Origin: Paenibacillus_AA sp045062745
GTDB lineage: Bacteria > Bacillota > Bacilli > Paenibacillales > NBRC-103111
Assembly (NCBI RefSeq): GCF_045062745.1
Contig: NZ_JBJGED010000016.1
Location: 62,001-126,000, forward strand
Reading direction: 5' to 3'
Length of the DNA stretch: 64,000 nt
Positions 1-7,900 of the stretch are shown piece after piece. The notes beneath the pieces are model-generated. The model worked only from the letters and a program-made list of their open reading frames with translations, ran no database searches and was not told the origin of the DNA. Position numbers and translations under genes: made by a program. The stretch's first letter is position 1; each line of letters starts with the position of its first letter.

Positions 1-22
1 TTTTACCGCGACCCGCTATTTG

Positions 23-1072
23 TTATGGATATACCGGAGAGAACAGCAAGCCCGTCGTCTCGTCCCAGCCCATCATCAGATTCAAGTTTTGCACCGCTTG
101 TCCCGCCGCGCCCTTCACCAGGTTGTCGATGACGGAGATGACGGTCACCCGGTTCGTGCGCTCGTCCACTGAGATCCCGATATCGCAATAGTTGGAGCCC
201 CACACTTCCTTCGTCGCCGGCCATTTGCCCTTGTCGCGAATCCGGACGAACTTCCGCCCCTCGTAAGTTTGCCGGAACAGCTCCAGCACTTCCTCCTCGG
301 TGCGCTTCTCTTTCAACGTCGCGTAGCACGTCGCCAGAATCCCTCTCGTCATCGGCAGCAGGTGCGTCGTGAACGTGATGACCACATCCTCGCCCCCTAC
401 CCGGCTCAGCACTTGCTCGATCTCCGGCGTATGCTGATGGGCATTCACTTTATACGCGAGCGTATTTTCATTGATCTCCGAGTAATGGTACGTGAGCTTC
501 AACCCGCGTCCCGCCCCGGATACGCCGGTCTTGGCGTCTACGATAATCGTCTTGTTGTCGACCCAGCCCGCCTTCACCAGCGGAACGAGCGCCAGTGTAG
601 TCGCGGTCGGGAAACAGCCCGGATTCGCGATGATGTCCGCCCCGTAGCTCTCCTCGCCGAATACTTCCGCCAAGCCGTATACGGCCTTGGCCAGATAGGC
701 CGGATCAGCCGGCTTATGCTTATACCATTGCTCGTATACTTCGCCCGACTTCAGCCGAAAATCCCCGGATACGTCGATAACCTTGAGCCCGGCATCCAAC
801 AGCTTGGGACTCAGCTCGGTGCTCACCCCGTGCGGCGCTGCCAGGAACACGACATCGGCCTTCCGCTTCATGTCCTCTACATCCAGCGCGTCCAATTGAT
901 CGGTCACGATCTCCGACAAGTGCGGGTATCCTTCGGCGATCGGCGCCCCCGCGCTCGATGAAGAAATCACCGATGTAATCTCCACGTGAGGATGCGCAAG
1001 CAACAAACGAATCAATTCTACTCCGCCGTATCCGGTCGATCCGACAATGGCGGCTTTTACCAGTTTCCCCAT
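23..1072 (-). CDS. argC: N-acetyl-gamma-glutamyl-phosphate reductase
   Basis: This enzyme reduces N-acetylglutamyl-5-phosphate to the semialdehyde with NADPH in cytosolic arginine biosynthesis. The 349-residue product has the N-terminal Rossmann motif GSTGYGG, which binds the cofactor, and the catalytic cysteine in NPGCFPTA at about residue 153. The length is normal for the family. I chose the ATG at 1072 because a GGGAGG ribosome site lies nine bases upstream; a TTG three codons earlier has poorer spacing. The stop is 22 bases from the window edge, so later arg genes probably follow outside. An ArgR-type operator overlaps its promoter, which fits arginine repression. Confidence 0.96.
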   Translation of the reverse strand: MGKLVKAAIVGSTGYGGVELIRLLLAHPHVEITSVISSSSAGAPIAEGYPHLSEIVTDQLDALDVEDMKRKADVVFLAAPHGVSTELSPKLLDAGLKVIDVSGDFRLKSGEVYEQWYKHKPADPAYLAKAVYGLAEVFGEESYGADIIANPGCFPTATTLALVPLVKAGWVDNKTIIVDAKTGVSGAGRGLKLTYHYSEINENTLAYKVNAHQHTPEIEQVLSRVGGEDVVITFTTHLLPMTRGILATCYATLKEKRTEEEVLELFRQTYEGRKFVRIRDKGKWPATKEVWGSNYCDIGISVDERTNRVTVISVIDNLVKGAAGQAVQNLNLMMGWDETTGLLFSPVYP

Positions 1073-1138
1073 GGTTTCCAACCTCCCAATTAAGCCTCAA
1101 TAAGACTAACAATCCGGTCCGTAAAAAGGATATGTATT

Positions 1139-1168
1139 ATTATACGACCGTCGGAATAATAATTCAAT
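1139..1168 (-). promoter_or_regulatory. argC promoter with overlapping ArgR-type operator
   Basis: On the minus strand, TTGAAT (1162-1167), 17 bases and TATAAT (1139-1144) form a vegetative promoter for argC. The imperfect palindrome TGAATTATTATTC (1154-1166) matches the ARG box pattern TGAAT-WWWW-ATTCA in all but its last base and covers the -35 region. Its first three bases are also the TGA stop of the preceding yitT gene. Repression by ArgR in the presence of arginine is inferred. Confidence 0.75.
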
Positions 1169-2054
1169 GAGAAAATTGCTGCTTGAACCCTTCGCCCAGC
1201 ACTTCCGAGGCATCCGCCAAGATCACGAATGCTTCCACATCGATCGACTTCACCAGCGCTTTGAGCCGAGTTACTTCTGTCTGGCTCACGACTACCATCA
1301 GCACCGGCCGCTCTTCCCCCGTAAAGCCTCCACGCGCTGTCAGTTCGGTTAATCCCCGGTCCAGATCATACAGAATGGCTTCTCGAACCCGGGTCGTCTC
1401 CCGAGTAATGACGAACGCTACCTTGGACGAGCGGAACCCGAGCTGGACTACGTCAATCGTTTTGGTGGTCACGAACAGGCCGATTAGAGCCAGCAATGCT
1501 TTTTCCGGACTAAAAATCATACCTGCCGTCAAGATGACCAGCCCGTCGAAGATCGCAATGGCCAAGCCGTATCGAATGCCCGTGTATTTATGTACCAGCT
1601 GTGCCGCGGTATCCAGTCCTCCGGTCGAGGCTCGACCACGGAAGACGATGCCTAACCCGGCTCCTACGCCTATGCCGCCGTAGATGCTGGCAAGCAGAGG
1701 GTTGTCGGTCAGCGCTCCCCAATCGCTCGTCAACAACACGAATAGCGGCAATACCATCGAACCGACGGCCGTCTTCAGCCCGAATTGCCCTCCGAGCAGC
1801 AGCAAGCCAAGAATGAATAAAGGAATATTGAGCAGCCATTGCATGATGGCCGGCTCGATGCCGAACAGTCTCTGCACGATCGTGGAGATGCCCGAGACAC
1901 CGCCGGATGCGATCTCATTCGGGTTGAGGAACAGGTTGAAGCTGACGGCTATGAGGAAGCAGCCGGCGAGCAGCAAGCCGTACTCGTATAGCTGATGCAG
2001 CGGACTGCCTAAGGGAACTAGCGGTTTTTTCCGCCGCTTGTTGATGGCCTCCAC
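1164..2054 (-). CDS. YitT-family membrane protein (DUF2179 C-terminus)
   Basis: A YitT family integral membrane protein of unknown transport role, about 296 residues. The N-terminal two thirds holds about five hydrophobic spans, the first beginning near YEYGLLLAGCFLIAVSF. The final 80 residues are soluble and match the DUF2179 cytoplasmic domain, with the family-typical stretches VAFVITRET and GGFTGEERPVLMVVVSQTEV. The GTG at 2054 was preferred over one two codons upstream because AGGGGG sits seven bases before it. Its stop codon is embedded in the argC operator, so the two genes are tightly packed and may be partly co-transcribed. The substrate is not known for the family. Confidence 0.88.
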   Translation of the reverse strand: MEAINKRRKKPLVPLGSPLHQLYEYGLLLAGCFLIAVSFNLFLNPNEIASGGVSGISTIVQRLFGIEPAIMQWLLNIPLFILGLLLLGGQFGLKTAVGSMVLPLFVLLTSDWGALTDNPLLASIYGGIGVGAGLGIVFRGRASTGGLDTAAQLVHKYTGIRYGLAIAIFDGLVILTAGMIFSPEKALLALIGLFVTTKTIDVVQLGFRSSKVAFVITRETTRVREAILYDLDRGLTELTARGGFTGEERPVLMVVVSQTEVTRLKALVKSIDVEAFVILADASEVLGEGFKQQFSH

Positions 2055-2086
2055 CTGCACTCCCCCTCTCAGGAAAAATGGACTAC

Positions 2087-2105
2087 CCTACATTCTGTAT
2101 GTAGG
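2087..2105 (-). terminator. Possible prfB terminator
   Basis: In the minus-strand transcript CCTACAT and ATGTAGG form a 7-bp stem with a 5-base loop about 20 bases after the prfB stop. A run of five U follows only after nine bases, so it may be a weak terminator or a processing hairpin. Confidence 0.45.
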
Positions 2106-2125
2106 ATAATCCGTTCCTTGGTCCT

Positions 2126-3242
2126 TTATGAAGACTTCTCCCCGTTAATCTGCAGCCGCAGGAACGCATCGATAAACGCATTCAGCTCTCCGTCCATCAC
2201 CGCTTGGACATTGCCCGTCTCGAAGGAAGTCCGGTGGTCCTTCACCATGCTGTATGGATGGAATACATAAGAGCGAATCTGGCTGCCCCAGGCGATGTCC
2301 GACTGATCACCGCGAATTTCGGCCAGGTGCTTCATCTGTTCCTCGATTTTCTTCTCATAGAGCTTCGACCGGAGCATCTTCATCGCCCGCTCGCGATTCT
2401 TGATCTGCGAGCGTTCGGTCTGGCACGTGACCACGATGCCGGTCGGGATGTGCGTGATGCGCACGGCCGAATCGGTCGTGTTGATGTGCTGTCCTCCCGC
2501 GCCGCTCGACCGGTACGTGTCGACCTTCAAATCCTCGGTGCGGATATCGACTTCCACGTCATCCTCGATCTCCGGCACGACATCGCAAGAGACGAAAGAC
2601 GTGTGCCGGCGTCCGGATGCATCGAACGGCGAGATCCGGACGAGGCGGTGTACGCCCTTCTCCGCCTTCAGATAACCGTAGGCGTTGTAGCCTTTGATGA
2701 GCAGCGTTACGCTCTTCACGCCCGCTTCATCGCCCGGGAGGTAGTCGAGCACCTCGACCTTGAAGCCTTGCTTCTCCGCATAGCGGCGGTACATGCGCAG
2801 CAGCATGTCGGCCCAGTCTTGGGATTCAGTGCCGCCTGCGCCTGGGTGCAGCTCGAGAATCGCGTTCAGCTTGTCGTACGGCTGGCTGAGCAGCAGCTTC
2901 AGCTGGAACGCCTCCAGCTTGCTGTACAGCGCCTTGATCGACTCGGTCAGATCACGCGCCATCGAATCGTCGGCGTCTTCCTCCGCCAGCTCCAGCATGA
3001 CCTCGATGTCCTCGTATTCCGACGCCATCGCCTGGAACTCGTCGACCACCGATTTGACGGCATTCAACTCGTTGATCGTCTGCTGCGCCTTCTCATTGTC
3101 GTCCCAGAAGTCGGGCGCCGCCATCTTCTCCTCGAAGTTCGCCACCTGCTCCAGCTTCAGATCTAAGTCAAAGAGACCCCCTAAGGTCTTGGATTCGTTT
3201 CGCCACTTCCCGCAAATCTTGCTTAATCTCTGGATCTAACAT
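2126..3242 (-). CDS. prfB: Peptide chain release factor 2 (programmed +1 frameshift)
   Basis: RF2 terminates translation at UGA and UAA. The gene is read in two frames. A 25-codon first segment starts at ATG 3242 (MLDPEIKQDLREVAKR...) and ends with an in-frame TGA at 3170-3168. The ribosome slips +1 on CTT-T there and continues as DLDLKLEQVANFEEK in the main frame down to 2126, giving about 364 residues. The body has the tripeptide anticodon SPF (in RISPFDASGRRH) and the GGQ catalytic loop (SSGAGGQHINTTDS). Annotation from the long frame alone would start wrongly at the GTG at 3145. The gene follows secA, as in Bacillus. Confidence 0.96.
3167..3182 (-). other. Programmed +1 ribosomal frameshift site of prfB
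   Basis: The minus strand reads AGG GGG TCT CTT TGA C. This is the classic RF2 autoregulatory signal: an internal Shine-Dalgarno AGGGGG, a slippery CTT, the UGA stop and a following C that weakens termination. Low RF2 gives more slippage and more RF2. Confidence 0.95.
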
Positions 3243-3305
3243 CGTGTATCGCCACCTTGTTTATGTGTTGGACGCGCGGTCAGGCTTCGATCCCAGCACG
3301 CACGA

Positions 3306-3325
3306 AGCCCCCTGTCGAGGGGGCT
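3306..3325 (-). other. Strong stem-loop between secA and prfB
   Basis: AGCCCCCT and AGGGGGCT form a perfect 8-bp GC stem around a GTCG/CGAC tetraloop in the secA-prfB gap. No U run follows in the transcript, so it is more likely a stabilising or processing hairpin than an intrinsic terminator. The remaining bases up to the secA stop are GC-rich and show nothing else I recognise. Confidence 0.5.
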
Positions 3326-3370
3326 CGTCGGCCGGCCGGCGATCGCCGGGCCTGCACTTAGCGTCATCTG

Positions 3371-5878
3371 TTATTTACCGTGACATTGCTTGTATTTCTT
3401 CCCGCTGCCGCACGGGCACGGGTCGTTGCGTCCTACTTTGTTCTCATCGCGTACGGTTGGGCGATTGCCTTCCGCCGCGAGCTTGTGATCGACCGCCTGA
3501 CCCTCGGCCACGACCTGACGCTCAAGATTCGATTCCACTGTAGCCTTCATGATGTACTTGGCTACTTCCTCCTGGATGTTCTCGATCATCTCTTGGAACA
3601 TCGCGAAGCCTTCGAACTGGTACTCGCGAAGCGGATCTGTACCGCCGTAGGCGCGCAGATGGATCCCTTGACGGAGCTGCTCCATCGCGTCGATATGATC
3701 CATCCACTTGCTGTCGACGGCGCGGAGGACGACGACCTTCTCGAACTCCCGCATCATCTCCGGCGAGATGGTCGCTTCCCGCTCCTCGTACAGCTCGTTC
3801 ACGAGGTTTTGGATGTATTCAATCATCTCCTCGCGTTCCTTGCCCCACAGCTCATCCTTCGTCAGCTGATCTTCCTTCAGGAACGTGGAGTTTGCATACT
3901 CCGCGACAGCTTCCAGATCCCACTCCTCCGGAATCGTATCTTCCGGACAGTGTGCGTTCACGATGCGCTCGACGACCGGCATAACCATGCCGAGCGTGAT
4001 GTCCTTGATGTTCTCGGAGCTCAACACCTCGCGACGTTGCTTGTAGATGATCTCCCGCTGCTGGTTCATGACGTCGTCATACTGAAGGACGACCTTCCGC
4101 ATGTCGAAGTTGTTGCCCTCGACGCGCTTCTGCGCGGATTCGATGGCCCGTGTGATGAGCTTGCTCTCGATCGGCTGGTCTTCCTCGAAGCCGATGCGGT
4201 CCATCATACCCATGATGTTCTCCGAGCCGAAGCGGCGCATGAGCTCGTCTTCCATCGACAGGTAGAATTGCGTGGAGCCCGGGTCGCCTTGACGGCCGGC
4301 GCGGCCCCGCAGCTGATTGTCGATCCGCCGGCTCTCATGCCGCTCCGTCCCTATAATATGCAAGCCGCCTACTTCCGCGACACCGTCGCCCAGCATAATG
4401 TCCGTACCCCGGCCGGCCATGTTGGTCGCGATCGTGACGGCACCAGGTTGCCCCGCACGCGAGACGATCTCGGCCTCTTCGGCGTGGTACTTGGCGTTCA
4501 ATACCTTGTGCTGGATGCCCTTGCGCTTCAGCATCTCGGACAGCTTCTCGGAGTTCTCGATCGACACCGTCCCGACGAGCACCGGCTGGTTCTTCTTGTG
4601 TCGCTCGACAATGACGTCGACGACCGCCTTGAACTTGCCGTTCTCGCTTTTGTAGACGATATCCGGCATATCGTGCCGAATCATCGGACGGTTCGTCGGC
4701 ACGGTCACAACTTCGAGGCCGTAGATCTTCTTGAACTCCTCCTCTTCCGTCTTCGCCGTACCGGTCATACCGGCCAGCTTGCGGTACATCCGGAAGTAGT
4801 TCTGCAGTGTAATCGTCGCGAGCGTCATGCTCTCGTTCTGCACCTTCAACTGTTCCTTCGCTTCTATCGCCTGATGCAGGCCGTCGCTGTAACGGCGTCC
4901 CACCATGAGACGGCCGGTGAACTCGTCGACAATGATGACTTCCTCTTCCTGCACGACATAATCCACATCCCGCTTCATGATCGCATGCGCCTTCAGCGCT
5001 TGGGTGATGTGGTGGTTGATCGTAATGTTCTGGTGGTCGAACAAGTTGTCGATGCCGAACGCCTTCTCGGCCTTCGCCACCCCTTCTTCCGTCAGGTTGA
5101 CGGAGCGAACCTTGATATCGACTGTGTAATCTTCTTCTTCCTTAAGACGGCTGACGAAACGATCCGCACTATAGTACAGATCCGTCGACTTCGCAGCTTG
5201 TCCGCTGATGATCAGCGGGGTCCGGGCTTCGTCGACCAGAATCGAGTCCACTTCGTCGATCACGGCAAAATACAGAGGGCGTTGCACCATCTGTTCTTTG
5301 TACAAGACCATGTTGTCGCGCAAGTAGTCGAAGCCGAACTCGTTGTTCGTTCCGTACGTGATGTCGCAGGCATACGCCGCTTGCTTCTGCTCATGCGTCA
5401 GGCTGTGCAGGTTCACGCCTACCGTCATGCCGAGGAAGGAGTAGATCTTCCCCATCTCCGCGCTGTCCCGCGCGGCCAGGTAATCATTGACCGTAACCAC
5501 ATGCACGCCGTTGCCCAAGAGCGCGTTCAGGTAGACGGGCAAGGTACCAACGAGCGTCTTCCCTTCCCCGGTTTTCATCTCCGCGATCTTGCCTTCGTGC
5601 AGCACCATCCCGCCGACCAATTGGACGTCGAAGTGGCGCTTGCCGAGCGCTCTCCAGGACGCCTCGCGTACGGCCGCGAACGCCTCCGGCAGCAAGTCGT
5701 CCAAGTCCTCGCCTTGCTCGAGCCGTGCGCGGAATTCCGCCGTCTTGCCTTGCAGCTGCTCGTCCGACAGCGCCTTGAACGTCGGCTCCAGCTCATTGAT
5801 ATAGTCTACGACCTTCAGCAGCCGCTTGACTTCGCGTTCGTTCGAGTCGCCGAATATTTTTTTCACGAGTCCCAGCAT
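3371..5878 (-). CDS. secA: Preprotein translocase ATPase SecA
   Basis: SecA is the ATPase motor that drives unfolded preproteins through SecYEG. The 835-residue product shows Walker A MKTGEGKTL near residue 100, the Walker B/DEAD-type VIDEVDSILVDEART, the second helicase motif GRAGRQGD and the C-terminal zinc-binding and SecB-type tail NDPCPCGSGKKYKQCHGK. The length is normal for a Firmicute SecA1. ATG 5878 has AAAGGGG ten bases upstream. It lies between hpf and prfB, the conserved Bacillus order. It has its own vegetative promoter and a 5' leader of about 90 bases carrying a small CAAACTT/AAGTTTG hairpin at 5941-5959. Confidence 0.98.
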   Translation of the reverse strand: MLGLVKKIFGDSNEREVKRLLKVVDYINELEPTFKALSDEQLQGKTAEFRARLEQGEDLDDLLPEAFAAVREASWRALGKRHFDVQLVGGMVLHEGKIAEMKTGEGKTLVGTLPVYLNALLGNGVHVVTVNDYLAARDSAEMGKIYSFLGMTVGVNLHSLTHEQKQAAYACDITYGTNNEFGFDYLRDNMVLYKEQMVQRPLYFAVIDEVDSILVDEARTPLIISGQAAKSTDLYYSADRFVSRLKEEEDYTVDIKVRSVNLTEEGVAKAEKAFGIDNLFDHQNITINHHITQALKAHAIMKRDVDYVVQEEEVIIVDEFTGRLMVGRRYSDGLHQAIEAKEQLKVQNESMTLATITLQNYFRMYRKLAGMTGTAKTEEEEFKKIYGLEVVTVPTNRPMIRHDMPDIVYKSENGKFKAVVDVIVERHKKNQPVLVGTVSIENSEKLSEMLKRKGIQHKVLNAKYHAEEAEIVSRAGQPGAVTIATNMAGRGTDIMLGDGVAEVGGLHIIGTERHESRRIDNQLRGRAGRQGDPGSTQFYLSMEDELMRRFGSENIMGMMDRIGFEEDQPIESKLITRAIESAQKRVEGNNFDMRKVVLQYDDVMNQQREIIYKQRREVLSSENIKDITLGMVMPVVERIVNAHCPEDTIPEEWDLEAVAEYANSTFLKEDQLTKDELWGKEREEMIEYIQNLVNELYEEREATISPEMMREFEKVVVLRAVDSKWMDHIDAMEQLRQGIHLRAYGGTDPLREYQFEGFAMFQEMIENIQEEVAKYIMKATVESNLERQVVAEGQAVDHKLAAEGNRPTVRDENKVGRNDPCPCGSGKKYKQCHGK

Positions 5879-5976
5879 GGGTTAGACCCCTTTCATGACA
5901 GTGTATCTCATTCGCTTGCTTGTTTATTCGGATAGGAAGCCAAACTTCGAATAAGTTTGAAAAACGGTTTGCATAA

Positions 5977-6005
5977 ATTGTAACAGTTTGCAAAGGGCGT
6001 GGCAA
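5977..6005 (-). promoter_or_regulatory. Sigma-A promoter of secA
   Basis: On the minus strand TTGCCA (6000-6005), a 17-base spacer and TACAAT (5977-5982) each match the vegetative consensus in five of six positions. It lies about 100 bases upstream of secA, inside the 320-base gap that otherwise holds only the hpf terminator. Confidence 0.8.
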
Positions 6006-6126
6006 CAATCCAAATTCCACCCCTGCTCTACCTCAAAAGTGAACTGTCCCTACGCAGCAGAATCCTGTTACTTTTCGGGGACTGCGGGATTCCTTGCACC
6101 CCCGAGATACCCTTATATACGCGAAA

Positions 6127-6156
6127 ACAGCCTGATTCGTTTCGGAATCAGGCTGT
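6127..6156 (-). terminator. Terminator downstream of hpf
   Basis: ACAGCCTGATTC pairs with GAATCAGGCTGT over 12 bp with a 6-base loop, followed by TTT in the minus-strand transcript. It sits about 45 bases after the hpf stop and before the secA promoter. Confidence 0.85.
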
Positions 6157-6198
6157 CCACTATTTACAAGGAAGAACATCCTACTGTTCAGGTAAACA

Positions 6199-6762
6199 TT
6201 AAGTATTCGGCTCGATCAAGCCGTACTTGCCGTCATTGCGACGGTACACGACATTGACCTGCTCGTTCTCCGCGTTCGCGAATACGAAAAAGCTGTGACC
6301 CACCATGTTCATCTGCAAAATCGCTTCTTCTATGTCCATGGGCTTCAAGTTGAACTTTTTGGTACGAACCAATTCGAGGTCATCCTCATCCTCCAACTGA
6401 CGCAGCGCGGTGGCCGACGATCCTTCGGTCCCTTCGCGGAACAAGGTGCGAAGGCCCCCGTCCTGACGGAATTTCCGGTTCACTTTCGTCTTGTGCTTGC
6501 GAATTTGACGCTCCAGCTTCTCCGTCACGAGGTCGATCGCCGCATACAAGTCATCATGTCGTTCCTCGGCTCGAAGCAGCACTCCAGGTAAGGGGATCGT
6601 AACTTCGATCGTTTGCAGCGTTTTGGAAACACTTAGCGTCACATGCACGTCTGTCGATGGTGGAGCTTCAAAATACCGTTCGAGCCTGCCGATTTTCTTG
6701 ATCGAGTAATCTTTCAGCGCGTCAGTAAGATGAATGTTTTGACCACGAATGTTAAAATTCAT
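6199..6762 (-). CDS. hpf: Ribosome hibernation promoting factor, long form
   Basis: Long-form HPF (YvyD family) dimerises 70S ribosomes into inactive 100S particles in stationary phase. The 187 residues split into an N-terminal ribosome-binding domain (MNFNIRGQNIHLTDALKDY..., to about residue 100), a charged linker, and the C-terminal dimerisation domain starting at KPMDIEEAILQMNMVGHSFF. The ATG at 6762 has AAAGGAG upstream. It is monocistronic, with its own promoter and terminator. Its place between the flagellar fliDST genes and secA is as in Bacillus subtilis. Confidence 0.95.
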   Translation of the reverse strand: MNFNIRGQNIHLTDALKDYSIKKIGRLERYFEAPPSTDVHVTLSVSKTLQTIEVTIPLPGVLLRAEERHDDLYAAIDLVTEKLERQIRKHKTKVNRKFRQDGGLRTLFREGTEGSSATALRQLEDEDDLELVRTKKFNLKPMDIEEAILQMNMVGHSFFVFANAENEQVNVVYRRNDGKYGLIEPNT

Positions 6763-6788
6763 TGTTCAACAGCTCCTTTCGTACTTTC

Positions 6789-6817
6789 ATTCTATCATAT
6801 TTTGGCATCCCCTTCAA
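6789..6817 (-). promoter_or_regulatory. Promoter of hpf
   Basis: On the minus strand TTGAAG (6812-6817), 17 bases and TAGAAT (6789-6794) form a fair vegetative promoter ending about 27 bases before the hpf start. The overlapping GAAGGGGAT and ATAGAATGA loosely resemble a sigma-H promoter. This would fit the known stress and stationary-phase control of yvyD, but it is only a pattern match. Confidence 0.6.
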
Positions 6818-6897
6818 AAGAATTTAATAATAATTCAAAATATTCTTAATATTTGTGACAAAATAAAAATGCCCTTGAATTTCCACAAAAAATAAAA

Positions 6898-6922
6898 ACA
6901 CCCCGGAACAAGTCCGAGGTGT
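6898..6922 (-). terminator. Terminator of the cold-shock gene
   Basis: ACACCTCGGA pairs with TCCGGGGTGT (10 bp, one G-U) around a 5-base loop, followed by TTTTTATTTTTT in the minus-strand transcript. It is a strong intrinsic terminator about 50 bases after the csp stop. Confidence 0.9.
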
Positions 6923-6973
6923 GAGCTAGCGTTTTATTTAACCATCTATAAAACAGCGCTTCACGCCGGATGA

Positions 6974-7171
6974 TTAGATTTTAACGACGTTAGCTGCTTG
7001 TGGTCCACGTGCGCCTTCTACGATATCGAATTCTACGGCTTGACCTTCTTCCAAAGTCTTGAACCCTTCAGACTGGATGGCAGAGAAGTGAACGAATACG
7101 TCTCCTCCGTCTTCACGCTCGATGAACCCGTAACCTTTTTCTGCGTTGAACCATTTTACTTTACCTTGCAT
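6974..7171 (-). CDS. Cold-shock protein (CspA/CspB family)
   Basis: A 65-residue single-stranded nucleic-acid-binding OB-fold protein that acts as an RNA chaperone. Both RNP motifs are visible: KGYGFIE (RNP1) and VFVHFSAI (RNP2). ATG 7171 (MQGKVKWFNAEKGYGF) was chosen because AAGGGA lies about nine bases upstream. An ATG three codons earlier overlaps that ribosome site. It is monocistronic, with an excellent promoter and a leader of about 45 bases. Which of the csp paralogues it corresponds to cannot be told from sequence alone. Confidence 0.95.
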   Translation of the reverse strand: MQGKVKWFNAEKGYGFIEREDGGDVFVHFSAIQSEGFKTLEEGQAVEFDIVEGARGPQAANVVKI

Positions 7172-7220
7172 GCAGAACATTCCCTTCATCTTCAAATAAC
7201 TGTGGTCATCCCACATTTCG

Positions 7221-7250
7221 AATATATCACCATCCGCGGAAGGATGTCAA
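7221..7250 (-). promoter_or_regulatory. Sigma-A promoter of the cold-shock gene
   Basis: The minus strand carries a perfect TTGACA (7245-7250), an 18-base spacer and TATATT (7221-7226). The predicted transcript starts about 45 bases before the csp start codon. Confidence 0.88.
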
Positions 7251-7365
7251 TGCAATTACGCGAGTTCCTGTCCTAAATGATTCCAGTTTCCTACGTATTG
7301 CATGAATTGCGAGAAAATTTGGCTATTTACACCTAGATCCCCGCATGAAAGCTTATTTTCATTAC

Positions 7366-7395
7366 TTATTCACAAACTTATACACATTATCCACA
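7366..7395 (+). other. Cluster of three DnaA boxes
   Basis: Three 9-mers matching TTATNCACA lie head to tail on the plus strand: TTATTCACA (7366-7374), TTATACACA (7378-7386) and TTATCCACA (7387-7395, the strict consensus). A one-mismatch copy, ATATGCACA, follows at 7410-7418. They sit in the gene-free stretch between the cold-shock promoter and the flagellar terminator. No dnaA, dnaN or other origin genes are nearby, so this is more likely a chromosomal DnaA-binding cluster than an origin. Confidence 0.7.
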
Positions 7396-7483
7396 GGTTT
7401 TCCGTCAAGATATGCACAAGATTCCACTCAAATTGGGTATTTCTTCTGCTCCTCTACGCTCTTTTGGTTGGCAAATGCAAAAA

Positions 7484-7514
7484 GACCTCCTGCCGGGTAC
7501 CTATGCAGAAGGTC
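7484..7514 (-). terminator. Terminator of the fliD-fliS-fliT operon
   Basis: GACCTTCTGC pairs with GCAGGAGGTC (10 bp, one G-U), followed by TTTTT in the minus-strand transcript. It lies nine bases after the stop of the fliT-like gene and closes the late flagellar block. Confidence 0.88.
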
Positions 7515-7522
7515 CTGTCCCT

Positions 7523-7900
7523 TTATTTCTTTTTGTCGAAAAATAAACTGTCCGGCGTGTATTCCATGTCGTATGCCGTCTTCTGCCGTTTGGCCTGCTG
7601 CACCTTCCCGAAGGAGCCCTCGTGCTCCCGCAGCAGCTCTTCCATCCGGGCGCGAATGGCGGCGTCATGCGCCAGTAGCTTGTGAACCCGGCGCTGCAGG
7701 TCCGTGCTTTCGTTTTGGCTTTGGCTCAGTTCGGCTCCTGCCGTTCCGGCGGTTCCCGACTCGCGCTCCGGCCGCCGCGCCTGGTCGATCAAACGGCCGC
7801 GTTCCTCAACGAAGTGCAGCAGCTCCTCATGCGTCATCTCGCGAATGTTAGCCGCCGCCGTCTCGGTCAGCCGCTCCAGCTGCTCGATCCACTCAGCCAT
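7523..7900 (-). CDS. fliT: FliT-like flagellar chaperone
   Basis: A 125-residue, mostly helical, charged protein beginning MAEWIEQLERLTETAAANIREM. It overlaps fliS by eight bases, the position occupied by fliT in Bacillus, where FliT is a small export chaperone for the cap protein FliD. Sequence conservation of FliT is low. The assignment therefore rests on size, helical character and gene order rather than a recognised motif. The last 20 residues are rich in lysine. The operon terminator follows directly. Confidence 0.7.
   Translation of the reverse strand: MAEWIEQLERLTETAAANIREMTHEELLHFVEERGRLIDQARRPERESGTAGTAGAELSQSQNESTDLQRRVHKLLAHDAAIRARMEELLREHEGSFGKVQQAKRQKTAYDMEYTPDSLFFDKKK

Noticed and set aside
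3380..5935. An 851-codon open frame on the plus strand opposite secA
   Set aside because: It is antisense to a clearly conserved SecA gene, has no family similarity and is composed of Arg/Leu/His-rich text typical of a mirror frame in GC-rich DNA.
7366..7418. Chromosome replication origin
   Set aside because: DnaA boxes are present but there is no AT-rich unwinding element of the usual kind and no dnaA, dnaN, rpmH or recF nearby.
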